From a virus, in IMG/VR virus record IMGVR_UViG_3300020172_000524, positions 1 to 64,000 of that record: 64,000 bases of DNA; one strand, written 5' to 3'. The first letter of the stretch is position 1. The number at the start of each line of letters is the position of its first letter. Below are positions 8,173 through 15,410 of the stretch, in pieces. The position numbers and the translations under genes are program-made. The notes beneath the pieces are model-generated. The model saw only the letters and a list, made by a program, of their open reading frames with translations. It ran no database searches and was not told the DNA's origin.

Positions 8173-8206
8173 TAGGGGGTTTTTGAGTCTAAAAATCCCC
8201 TATTTT
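8173..8206 (+). terminator. Intrinsic terminator after the portal gene
   Basis: A 12-bp stem (8173-8184 with 8191-8202, one G-T pair) closes a 6-base loop GAGTCT and is followed by TTTT. It separates the terminase/portal segment from the scaffold/capsid segment. Confidence 0.85.
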
Positions 8207-8244
8207 AACTTATTGTGCATATCGTAACCTAATTTATTAATCTC

Positions 8245-8274
8245 TTGTGTTAATTTTTTAAAATATTACTTTTG
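8245..8274 (+). promoter_or_regulatory. Bacteroidota-type promoter of the scaffold/capsid segment
   Basis: TTG (8245-8247) and TACTTTTG (8267-8274) are 19 bases apart, matching TTG-N19-TANNTTTG. It lies directly after the portal terminator. The leader contains AAACCAAAC before ATG 8295. Confidence 0.75.
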
Positions 8275-8294
8275 AATTAAACCAAACTAACCTT

Positions 8295-9419
8295 ATGACA
8301 ACCAATAGTCCATTAGAGAATTTAGAGTTCTTTGACAGTTTTTCCGTAGATGATCCACTAGATTTAGATACCACTACAGAAGATCCTAATGCCAACATTA
8401 AACCAGATATTTTAGGAGGAGAAGACTTTGATCCCCTAGAAGAAGATGAAAATCCTGAACCTATAGATCCTCCAAAACCTCCAGCACCTGCTGAAGAAGA
8501 AGAGGAAGAAGAGGAAGAAGTAGATTTAGAAGGAGATGAAGACGATGAAGATAATTACTTTGAAGTCTTTGGTAAGGGTCTTGTTAAAGCAGGAATGCTT
8601 AACGTAGAAGAAGGAGAAGAAATTGAGTGGAATGAGCAAACGTTCTTAGCTAAGATGAACGAGACTATCGAAGATAGAGCTTGGAATCAATTAGAAGAAC
8701 TTGCTACTGAAACTTACGGAGAAGCAGGAGTACAGATGATTGAAGATATCTTCATTAACAAAGTACCTGTGCAAGAATACTTACAGAAGTTCTCAAACGA
8801 ACAAGTAGTCGAGAATGTAGACTTATCTGTAGAGGGAAACCAAGAAAGAGTTTTCCGTTTGTATTTAGCTAAGACAGGAATGGATGAAGATGAAATCGAA
8901 GATCAACTGAACTACGCTAGAGATAATGATCGCTTAGAAGCATATGCTCAAAAGTATCAAGTTAAATTGGTAGAGAAGATGCAACAGGAAAGAGCAGTAC
9001 TTGCACAACAAAGTGAAGCTCGTGTACAAGCGATTAAACAGAAAGAAGAAGAAAGAGAGCAACTATATGCTGATGTATTAGATAAAGCTATTACTTCAGG
9101 TAACATTGAAGGATATCCTTTGAATGAGTCTTCTGCCAATGAGTTGTTTGACTTTGTTCTTTCTAAACCCCACGTTCTTCCAAACGGTCAACGTATTAGT
9201 GAGTTTGAATACAAACTTGCTAAGATGCGTCAAGAGGATCCCTCAAAGTTCTTAGCTGTAGCTAAATTAGTCCAAAGCGATTTAGATCTATCTCCTGTAA
9301 AAAGAAAAGCTGTAACAGAAGAGACCAATTCTCTATTCAATGATTTAAAGACCAAGAGTAAAAAGTCTGGTAAGACCTCAAAATCTAACGATGAATTATT
9401 CTCACGGTACTTCAAATAA
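8295..9419 (+). CDS. Candidate capsid scaffolding protein
   Basis: The product has 374 residues and lies between portal and capsid genes, the usual scaffold position. The N-terminal ~90 residues are disordered and extremely acidic, with a Pro-rich patch followed by a run of nine Glu. The rest is helical and charged, with coiled-coil character around residues 220-260 (K-Q-K-E-E-E-R-E-Q). The C-terminus is short and basic (K-S-K-K-S-G-K-T), as in scaffolds whose basic tail contacts the capsid protein. No protease motif was seen. The assignment rests on position, acidity and helical content. Confidence 0.6.
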   Translation: MTTNSPLENLEFFDSFSVDDPLDLDTTTEDPNANIKPDILGGEDFDPLEEDENPEPIDPPKPPAPAEEEEEEEEEVDLEGDEDDEDNYFEVFGKGLVKAGMLNVEEGEEIEWNEQTFLAKMNETIEDRAWNQLEELATETYGEAGVQMIEDIFINKVPVQEYLQKFSNEQVVENVDLSVEGNQERVFRLYLAKTGMDEDEIEDQLNYARDNDRLEAYAQKYQVKLVEKMQQERAVLAQQSEARVQAIKQKEEEREQLYADVLDKAITSGNIEGYPLNESSANELFDFVLSKPHVLPNGQRISEFEYKLAKMRQEDPSKFLAVAKLVQSDLDLSPVKRKAVTEETNSLFNDLKTKSKKSGKTSKSNDELFSRYFK

Positions 9420-9450
9420 AACATAAAAACAAAAATAATAAATTACTACT

Positions 9451-10974
9451 ATGCCTAATCAAAGTATTCCAAGGGTTAACGGGAGAGTTATAGCTAACGC
9501 TCACATGACCAGCTCATTCTATTCTAAAAATGGTTTGGGTAAATTGACAGACAAGAACTTCGTTGAAACCATGCTGCGCACTAAGCCTGATCAGTATGAC
9601 AAAATGATGATTCGCCTTTTCACCGACACTAAATTGTACAAGAACGACTTGTTGGATTTGGTAATGAAGACTGGTAAGCCTTTTATGGTTAACGATCCTA
9701 ACGGAGTTTTCACCTACAAAATCAAGAAGCGTGCTGAGTTACCTAAGATCATTGTATCTACTGCTGCTACCTACCCAGGTCGTGATGGTTCTACTTTCGA
9801 ATTGGTATTTGACAAGAACGTGTTTGTTGTTAATGACATTATCACTGGCCACCGCTATGAGCAAGAAACTCAAATCCAAATCGTTTCTGAAGGTGAAAAA
9901 CACCAGAACGGTTTCAAGTACAAGTGTACTGCAGTAGGTGCTTCTTCTAGCGACTACGTAGCTGCTACTTTCTTGGCTGTAGGTGTTGAGTACTTCAAGA
10001 TCGGTAACGTATTGGGTGAGTACACCACTTCATTCTCTAGCTTGGGATTGTTCGATGGTAACTTAGAAGTTATGGCTGATGTATTGCAACAGTATGGTGT
10101 TGAACACACTATCACTGACTGGGCTGATGCAACCAAATTGGGTATGCAGACAGACGCTTCAGGCAATCCTATGGACATCACTTACTACTCTGTAAGCGAT
10201 CCTATGGCTGAAGGTGAGAAAACCAAAATCGTTGGTTGGGAACCTACAGTATCTCGTTTGCTCCGTATGGAGATGATGCGCATGAAAGCTAACACTTTGA
10301 TGTGGGGTCGTCAAGGTAACGGTAAAGATGAAAAAGGTCGTCCTACTCGTGCTAAGCAAGGCTTATGGCAGCAATTGCACTTGGGTAACGTTATCTACTA
10401 CGATCGTGGTCAGTTCTCTTTGAACTTGATTCGTACTGCTATCGGTGACTTGTTCTACAACCGTGTGTTGTTGAAAGACCGTAGCGTGAAGATCTACACC
10501 AACCGTTCTGGTATGGAGTTGGCTTCTACTGCTATCCGCAAAGACTTCAACGGTCAGAACTTTATGGTATCTGCTGATAAGTTCTTGGATGGTAAAGATC
10601 GTACTAAGCAAGGTTATGCTTTCCAATTCGATCACTTCATGACTACTGAGACTGGTCCAGTTGAATTCGTAGAATTGGAGCAATTGAATGAGCATGCTAC
10701 TTTCTTGGAGTTGGGTCCTAACAAGAAGACTCCTCCAATTTTCATCATCTTGGATGTAAGTGGTCAAGATGACGCAGGTATCCGTGAGGTAAAATTATCT
10801 ACTCGTCCTAACATGTACTACCAGTACATTGCAGGTTCAGTAGGATTCGGTGCTCAACAGACATCAATCGCTAGCAAAGATCCTTATTCTACCTACATCA
10901 TGAAAGACTTCGCAGGTATCTTCTTGGAAGATCCTACCAAGACTGTGATCATTAAAGAATTCCCTCGCATCTAA
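9451..10974 (+). CDS. Major capsid protein (HK97-fold, crAss-like)
   Basis: This 507-residue protein follows the scaffold candidate and resembles crAss-like major capsid proteins in size and in its N-terminal region (Y-S-K-N-G-L-G-K, then M-I-R-L-F-T-D-T-K-L-Y-K). It is expected to form the icosahedral shell. Codon choice differs from its neighbours: TTG for Leu and GCT, GGT, CGT, AAC and TTC are strongly preferred, the mark of a very highly expressed gene. The same bias appears in the gene at 12739. A GC-rich hairpin follows the stop. Confidence 0.85.
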   Translation: MPNQSIPRVNGRVIANAHMTSSFYSKNGLGKLTDKNFVETMLRTKPDQYDKMMIRLFTDTKLYKNDLLDLVMKTGKPFMVNDPNGVFTYKIKKRAELPKIIVSTAATYPGRDGSTFELVFDKNVFVVNDIITGHRYEQETQIQIVSEGEKHQNGFKYKCTAVGASSSDYVAATFLAVGVEYFKIGNVLGEYTTSFSSLGLFDGNLEVMADVLQQYGVEHTITDWADATKLGMQTDASGNPMDITYYSVSDPMAEGEKTKIVGWEPTVSRLLRMEMMRMKANTLMWGRQGNGKDEKGRPTRAKQGLWQQLHLGNVIYYDRGQFSLNLIRTAIGDLFYNRVLLKDRSVKIYTNRSGMELASTAIRKDFNGQNFMVSADKFLDGKDRTKQGYAFQFDHFMTTETGPVEFVELEQLNEHATFLELGPNKKTPPIFIILDVSGQDDAGIREVKLSTRPNMYYQYIAGSVGFGAQQTSIASKDPYSTYIMKDFAGIFLEDPTKTVIIKEFPRI

Positions 10975-10989
10975 TTGCGAATCTATGAC

Positions 10990-11013
10990 GGAGGGGGTGT
11001 AATAGCCCCCTCC
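10990..11013 (+). terminator. GC-rich hairpin after the capsid gene
   Basis: GGAGGGGG (10990-10997) pairs with CCCCCTCC (11006-11013) around an 8-base loop. No T-run follows, so it may be a weak or partial terminator, or an RNA 3' stabiliser for the abundant capsid message. Confidence 0.6.
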
Positions 11014-11055
11014 TAAATAGATAAAGTTAGAACCAAAAATTAAACCAAACCAAAA

Positions 11056-11994
11056 ATGAGTAAAGAAATAGCACAGGGAGTGCGAATTATTCGTCCCTAC
11101 AAAAGACAACCTTCTAGCATGCGCACATTAGAAGGATCATTGTACCAGAATGGATATAACTTCATTCCAGGAACAGTAAGAAAGTTTTTCCCACGAGTTG
11201 ATTCACGTGGAGTAATTAGAACAGGATTAGATGAGAACTCTCCGAAGTTCCGTGGAATCTTGGACACAAAAGCTAGAGAGCAAGAGATGCAGAGAGTTAA
11301 GCAACTTAGAGAATACTATGAGTCGCTTCTTGATGAATCCTTACTGCCTGCTAGTACGTTCTATGACGAAATTAAAGAAAACGGATACACCCTAGAAGAC
11401 GGAGACAACGTCTTCAATATGGAGAATCCTAGGGAGGCAATTAACTTTTATTGGTTAATGGAGACCGAAATGGTTGCTCACTCTATGGATGATATAGAAA
11501 GTGGTAAGATAGATACAGCTATTGTAAAGTTCTACGTTTACAATGGTGATGTAGAAACTAAGACTACTTTTGAACGTAAGAAACGCATTAACAGTGCAAT
11601 TGCATCTTTAGATAAGATGACTGCAAGTAAGCGTAAGAAAGTTCAAAAGCTTATTGGCTTAGGATTACCAATGGATGCTACGGAAGAAGAAGTTTACAAT
11701 GCAGTAGATGAGTTCTTACGCACACCAGCATCTGTTCTTGACCGAGATCCTATTGATCAGTTTAACAAGATTATGTCATACAGTGATGACTTGTTAGATG
11801 TGAAGGCTCTTGTAAAAGATCTAGTAGATAAAAACATCATTAGAATTAAAGGTTCTATTGTATACGAAGGAGAGCATGTATGGGCTAAGTCAATCGAAGA
11901 GTTTGAATTATTCCTTGCAGATCCTAAGAATACAGAAGAGTATACATCCTTTAAGGATAAGTTGAAAAACAAAGCACGAATTGACGCTCTATAA
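11056..11994 (+). CDS. Probable virion protein downstream of capsid, function unknown
   Basis: The 312-residue protein has a basic N-terminus (R-I-I-R-P-Y-K-R-Q-P) and a largely helical, charged remainder. It has its own A-rich leader containing AAACCAAACC. It lies between the capsid gene and the connector-like genes, a position occupied by conserved but uncharacterised proteins in crAss-like phages. Nothing catalytic was seen. A head-completion, internal or regulatory role is possible. No family is claimed. Confidence 0.55.
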   Translation: MSKEIAQGVRIIRPYKRQPSSMRTLEGSLYQNGYNFIPGTVRKFFPRVDSRGVIRTGLDENSPKFRGILDTKAREQEMQRVKQLREYYESLLDESLLPASTFYDEIKENGYTLEDGDNVFNMENPREAINFYWLMETEMVAHSMDDIESGKIDTAIVKFYVYNGDVETKTTFERKKRINSAIASLDKMTASKRKKVQKLIGLGLPMDATEEEVYNAVDEFLRTPASVLDRDPIDQFNKIMSYSDDLLDVKALVKDLVDKNIIRIKGSIVYEGEHVWAKSIEEFELFLADPKNTEEYTSFKDKLKNKARIDAL

Positions 11995-12010
11995 AAACTA
12001 AATATATAAC

Positions 12011-12727
12011 ATGATCCCTGTTGAGGAACTCATCTATGAGTTTAAACTAACTTTAAATAAAATCAATCGTCAGGATAATATAGATATCCCGATTGAAGAT
12101 ATTATAGTTTACCTCAACAAGGCTCAGGTTAGTTGGATTAAAACTAAACTTAATCCTAACAATATTTATAAAGTAGGCTACGATTCTATCAGAAAGCGTA
12201 TTGATGATCTTCAGATATTGAAGACCAGCAATGTGCCTCTGAATCCCGTAAAAACAAATGATCTCTTTCACGTTGGCTATGATTGTCCTCTGAAAGACGC
12301 AGCAAACTATATGTTCTATATTTCGTCTTACGCAATAGCAAAGAATGGAACCTGTTCTGAGCCCATTACTATAGACTTAGTTAGACATGGAGAACTTACT
12401 ACTAAGTACCTTGACAACAATTACAGCCCTTCGTTTGAGTGGAGAACAACTTTAGCCACACTGGGGAATGATAACTTGACAGTCTACACTGATAGTAAGT
12501 TTAAGATCGAAAAAGTGTTTGTAACATACTTACGTTATCCCTTAGATATAGATGTAGAGGGCTACGTTAAGTTTGATGGAACAAACTCTAAGAATCAAAA
12601 CTCAGAACTCCCTGAGTATGCTCAGTCAGACTTAGTCGACTTAGCTGTTAAGTTCGCTGCTCAATCAACTGATAATCAAGCACAAGCTGTGTTTGCTGAA
12701 GATCGTTTAAACAAAAACTCTGAATAA
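12011..12727 (+). CDS. Candidate head-tail connector/ring-type protein
   Basis: This 238-residue protein opens with a helical segment (V-E-E-L-I-Y-E-F-K-L-T-L-N-K-I), continues with a beta-rich middle, and ends with L-P-E-Y-A-Q-S-D-L-V-D-L-A-V-K-F. A hydrophilic tail follows. This helix-sheet-helix pattern and size resemble adaptor or ring proteins that attach below portals. In crAss-like phages several such ring proteins stack on the portal. The assignment is positional and pattern-based, and it could instead be another small virion component. Confidence 0.45.
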   Translation: MIPVEELIYEFKLTLNKINRQDNIDIPIEDIIVYLNKAQVSWIKTKLNPNNIYKVGYDSIRKRIDDLQILKTSNVPLNPVKTNDLFHVGYDCPLKDAANYMFYISSYAIAKNGTCSEPITIDLVRHGELTTKYLDNNYSPSFEWRTTLATLGNDNLTVYTDSKFKIEKVFVTYLRYPLDIDVEGYVKFDGTNSKNQNSELPEYAQSDLVDLAVKFAAQSTDNQAQAVFAEDRLNKNSE

Positions 12728-12738
12728 TATATAAAACT

Positions 12739-13806
12739 ATGAATCACAAGATCACACAAATCTTTGTACCTAGCGCAGTAGATTCTGCTGCTGCTAGCAC
12801 TTTTGCATTGGCTAATAAGTCAATCGCTGCTTTCGATGCTGATGGTAACTCTAACTTGGGTGCTACTCCTGCTGTTCCTGCTTCTTTCAAATTGGTTTTT
12901 GGAACTGGTACTAACAACAAATTTGGTACTTTCAAAACTAGCGTTATCAAGCAAAGCAATATTTTGTCTGTAACCAAGACTAACGCTGACTTGAGTGTAA
13001 CTCAACAGGTTTCTTACTTAGGTTGGGACGAAGCTTCTGCTGCTACTCCTGTTTTCAAATGTGACGAAGAATACGTTGTTACTTTGAAAATTGACGAGTA
13101 CTGGAGCAAAGGCATTTACCAGCCAATGATTCAAGAGTCTGTAGTTGTTAAAACTGCATGCTGCTCTGAATGTGGTGGTGACTGCGATGCTTTGTCTGCT
13201 TCTACCTACTTGACTGCTATCGTTACTAAGATCAACGCTTCTCCTTTGTTGAGCAAGTATGTTGTTGCTTCTTTGGTATCTAGCGGATCTAACTACGGTG
13301 TTAAATTGGTAGGTAAGGCTTTGGATGAATTCGGTAACGCTTGTGTTCCTGATGCAGTTCCTTACGTATTCAACTTGGTACGTTTCAAAGCTCACGTTCA
13401 TGAAGGTCCTTACAACACTCAAGATTTCGATATCGAAAATTCTTGTGCTGCTTGGACTATCACCTATACAACTCCTGTTAAGTATCCTATCGGTGCTAAA
13501 GCTGCTATGGCTGAAATGGAGCGTCACTACTTCCGTAACAACTTGCCTAACGTAGCTGAAGCTCGCTACTACTGGAATCCTATTTACAACGAAGATGTAA
13601 ATCAGTTCTTGTACGTAGATGACTACACTGCTGCTACTGGTTTTGAAATGTACGAAATCACTTACTTGGAAGATTCTCCAGTAGGTTTCGAAAACAAAAG
13701 TAAAAACACCCACTCTATCATCATCTTGAGTGAAGAGGGTGGAGCAGGTGAAGCTGGCATCCGTGCCTTCATCAATGCTTTGACTGGTTTCTCTTTCGTA
13801 GACTAA
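12739..13806 (+). CDS. Abundant virion protein, possible auxiliary capsid protein
   Basis: The 355-residue protein shares the optimised codon usage of the major capsid gene (TTG, GCT, GGT, AAC, TTC), which suggests a very abundant product. It is beta-rich with few charged runs. A cysteine knot-like patch, A-C-C-S-E-C-G-G-D-C, lies near residues 138-147. A strong terminator follows directly. Abundance plus location among head genes makes an auxiliary capsid (decoration) protein or a major tail component the likely roles. The sequence alone does not distinguish them. Confidence 0.55.
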   Translation: MNHKITQIFVPSAVDSAAASTFALANKSIAAFDADGNSNLGATPAVPASFKLVFGTGTNNKFGTFKTSVIKQSNILSVTKTNADLSVTQQVSYLGWDEASAATPVFKCDEEYVVTLKIDEYWSKGIYQPMIQESVVVKTACCSECGGDCDALSASTYLTAIVTKINASPLLSKYVVASLVSSGSNYGVKLVGKALDEFGNACVPDAVPYVFNLVRFKAHVHEGPYNTQDFDIENSCAAWTITYTTPVKYPIGAKAAMAEMERHYFRNNLPNVAEARYYWNPIYNEDVNQFLYVDDYTAATGFEMYEITYLEDSPVGFENKSKNTHSIIILSEEGGAGEAGIRAFINALTGFSFVD

Positions 13807-13818
13807 TCAAGAGATTAT

Positions 13819-13845
13819 GTGGGGGATTAATCTCCCCCACTTTTT
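13819..13845 (+). terminator. Intrinsic terminator after the abundant virion protein gene
   Basis: GTGGGGGA (13819-13826) pairs with TCCCCCAC (13833-13840) around a 6-base loop and is followed by TTTTT. The next gene starts 24 bases later with no visible promoter, so read-through is expected. Confidence 0.85.
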
Positions 13846-13868
13846 CTTACCTATTAACTTAAAACAAA

Positions 13869-14165
13869 ATGAAAGATATCAATCTCAAACCTGGAACATT
13901 TAGTGAAACCTTGGAAAATGCTTCTGGCAAAGGTCCTGGGAAATCACTTGTAAAATTTATCTTGGGAGTTTTATCTAGCAACTCAACTTGCTGCGATAAA
14001 ACTTTTGCTTATGGTAAAGTTAACAACTCTACTATTACTCTTCTTTCTTACAGCACATCAGAATTAGGTGCTTTGACTGGAATGACTGAAGGAACTTTAG
14101 CTTACGATACTACCTTGAACAAAGTTCATGTGTATAACGGATCTGCTTGGGTAGCTCTCCACTAA
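13869..14165 (+). CDS. Small fibre-like virion protein
   Basis: The product has 98 residues. The C-terminus reads M-T-E-G-T-L-A-Y-D-T-T-L-N-K-V-H-V-Y-N-G-S-A-W, a pattern common in phage fibre and head-fibre proteins ('GTLAYDTTLNKLxxYNGSxW'). A Cys pair (S-T-C-C-D) lies in the middle. It is bracketed by two terminators, which would give it its own expression level. A capsid-surface or fibre role is likely. Confidence 0.6.
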   Translation: MKDINLKPGTFSETLENASGKGPGKSLVKFILGVLSSNSTCCDKTFAYGKVNNSTITLLSYSTSELGALTGMTEGTLAYDTTLNKVHVYNGSAWVALH

Positions 14166-14178
14166 TCTCTAAATAAAT

Positions 14179-14204
14179 GGGGGAGATAACACTCCCCCTT
14201 TTTT
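14179..14204 (+). terminator. Intrinsic terminator
   Basis: GGGGGAG (14179-14185) pairs with CTCCCCC (14192-14198) around ATAACA, followed by six T. It is the second GC-rich terminator within 400 bases and lies just before the fibre gene cluster. Confidence 0.85.
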
Positions 14205-14212
14205 AAAAAACT

Positions 14213-14719
14213 ATGAACGTACAACTTAACTTAGAAGCACTTAAAGCAAAGGATTGCTCTTACTTGTCTATCCTTGATACATCAGTATATCCATTAGCTC
14301 CTGATACTGCAGAGATTTCTATCTCAGTACCTGGCTATGATAATCCTTTTACTTTCAATTACACTATTGGCGAAGTAAACATATTCAACTCTTATAACTT
14401 TGGATTCACTACTTCTTCTACCAGTGGCTTTACTGCTTTACCTGATGGCGTTTATACTTTAACTATTACCACTTGTCCTGATACTGGTATCAACACTCGC
14501 TATCACTTGAGGACTTGTAAGATTGATTGTCGTCTTGGAGTACAGTGGGCTAAGTATGTAGACTGCTGTGATGACGAGAAGACTCTTATTTACTTGGACA
14601 AAATTGAGTTTTTGCTTAAGGGTGCTGAAGCACATGCTGATTTATGCAACCCTGCAAAAGCTACTGAATTATATAGAAAAGCCGATGACTTACTCAGAAG
14701 ACTTGAGTCTGACTGTTAA
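14213..14719 (+). CDS. Cysteine-containing virion protein, function unknown
   Basis: The 168-residue protein has a beta-rich N-terminal domain (~100 residues, Ig-like in pattern: I-S-I-S-V-P-G-Y, then Y-T-L-T-I-T-T-C). A Cys-rich linker (C-K-I-D-C then V-D-C-C-D-D) follows, and a helical C-terminus (L-Y-R-K-A-D-D-L-L-R-R-L-E) ends in Cys. It lies at the head of a fibre-like cluster. Its 3' end overlaps the next gene by 35 bases. A structural role is inferred from context. Confidence 0.55.
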   Translation: MNVQLNLEALKAKDCSYLSILDTSVYPLAPDTAEISISVPGYDNPFTFNYTIGEVNIFNSYNFGFTTSSTSGFTALPDGVYTLTITTCPDTGINTRYHLRTCKIDCRLGVQWAKYVDCCDDEKTLIYLDKIEFLLKGAEAHADLCNPAKATELYRKADDLLRRLESDC

Positions 14720-14873
14720 GAAGAAACTTGCTCATGCTGCTTACAAAGAGTTACAGCATATCAAGTACTTAACAAAACCCTATTATAAAAAGTCTAAAGC
14801 ACTAGCACGCTTCTTGAAGTATGCTGAATGCATAGACTGCGATACAAAAGCAACTCTGAAAATTAAACTTTAA
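14685..14873 (+). CDS. Small basic helical protein
   Basis: The start at ATG 14685 is chosen because the frame upstream of it is the shadow of the preceding gene. From there the product is 62 residues, Lys-rich and helical (L-T-V-K-K-K-L-A-H-A-A-Y-K-E-L), with C-I-D-C near the end. The 35-base overlap with the preceding gene and the 4-base gap to the next fit a packed operon. No function was recognised. Confidence 0.5.
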   Translation: MTYSEDLSLTVKKKLAHAAYKELQHIKYLTKPYYKKSKALARFLKYAECIDCDTKATLKIKL

Positions 14874-14877
14874 AACA

Positions 14878-15408
14878 ATGACTAACTGCTGCCCTAATAA
14901 CAACTGCGTAGAAATCGTTCCTTCTGGGTGCGTAAAGTATACAGGTACTCCTACTCCAGGAGGTCTGATTGATTCTTTTTCTTCTTGTGACCATCCTTAT
15001 TTAAATGACTTACTTAAGTTATTAGATGATAAAGTAGTTAATATAGATACTCGTGTAGGATTAAATAAAACTGCATTTGATGCAGCTAACACTGCATGTG
15101 GAACTACTTCAGTAATTTCGACAGTAGGCCTTACAGTAACAGATGATAAATATTATTCTGCTGAGGTAGTACTTAAACTTGTAGGAGTTATTTGTGAGTT
15201 GCGTTCTCGTTTAAACTATTTGTCTGCAGAAAACATCAATACTAATAACGGAAACTTACATTGGGAAGATCTTCCATTAAGTCCTGATTTTCTTGCTTAT
15301 ATAAGAACTAAATGCTTAGGAGATGATCCTTGTGGTACTGGAGTACCTACTACCCTTGGAGGAGTTCTTAGAGCTATCATTAATAAACTTTGTACTTGCT
15401 GCCCATAA
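14878..15408 (+). CDS. Cys-rich fibre-associated virion protein
   Basis: The product has 176 residues. It begins M-T-N-C-C-P-N-N-N-C and ends in C-T-C-C-P. Between these lies a helical repeat-like element (L-V-G-V-I-C-E-L-R-S-R-L-N) like those in the following fibre protein. A short loop, G-N-L-H-W-E-D-L-P-L, is common in phage tail proteins. It lies 2 bases upstream of the fibre gene and shares its hydrophobic-Cys helix motif, so the two probably assemble together. Confidence 0.55.
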   Translation: MTNCCPNNNCVEIVPSGCVKYTGTPTPGGLIDSFSSCDHPYLNDLLKLLDDKVVNIDTRVGLNKTAFDAANTACGTTSVISTVGLTVTDDKYYSAEVVLKLVGVICELRSRLNYLSAENINTNNGNLHWEDLPLSPDFLAYIRTKCLGDDPCGTGVPTTLGGVLRAIINKLCTCCP

Positions 15409-15410
15409 CT

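Noticed and set aside
10363-10767. 134-residue open frame on the minus strand
   Set aside because: Antisense to the capsid gene, same codon-bias effect, no promoter or leader.
13018-13713. 231-residue open frame on the minus strand
   Set aside because: It lies antisense to the codon-optimised virion gene at 12739. Strong codon bias keeps the opposite frame open; composition is Ser/Val/Arg-rich with no domain.
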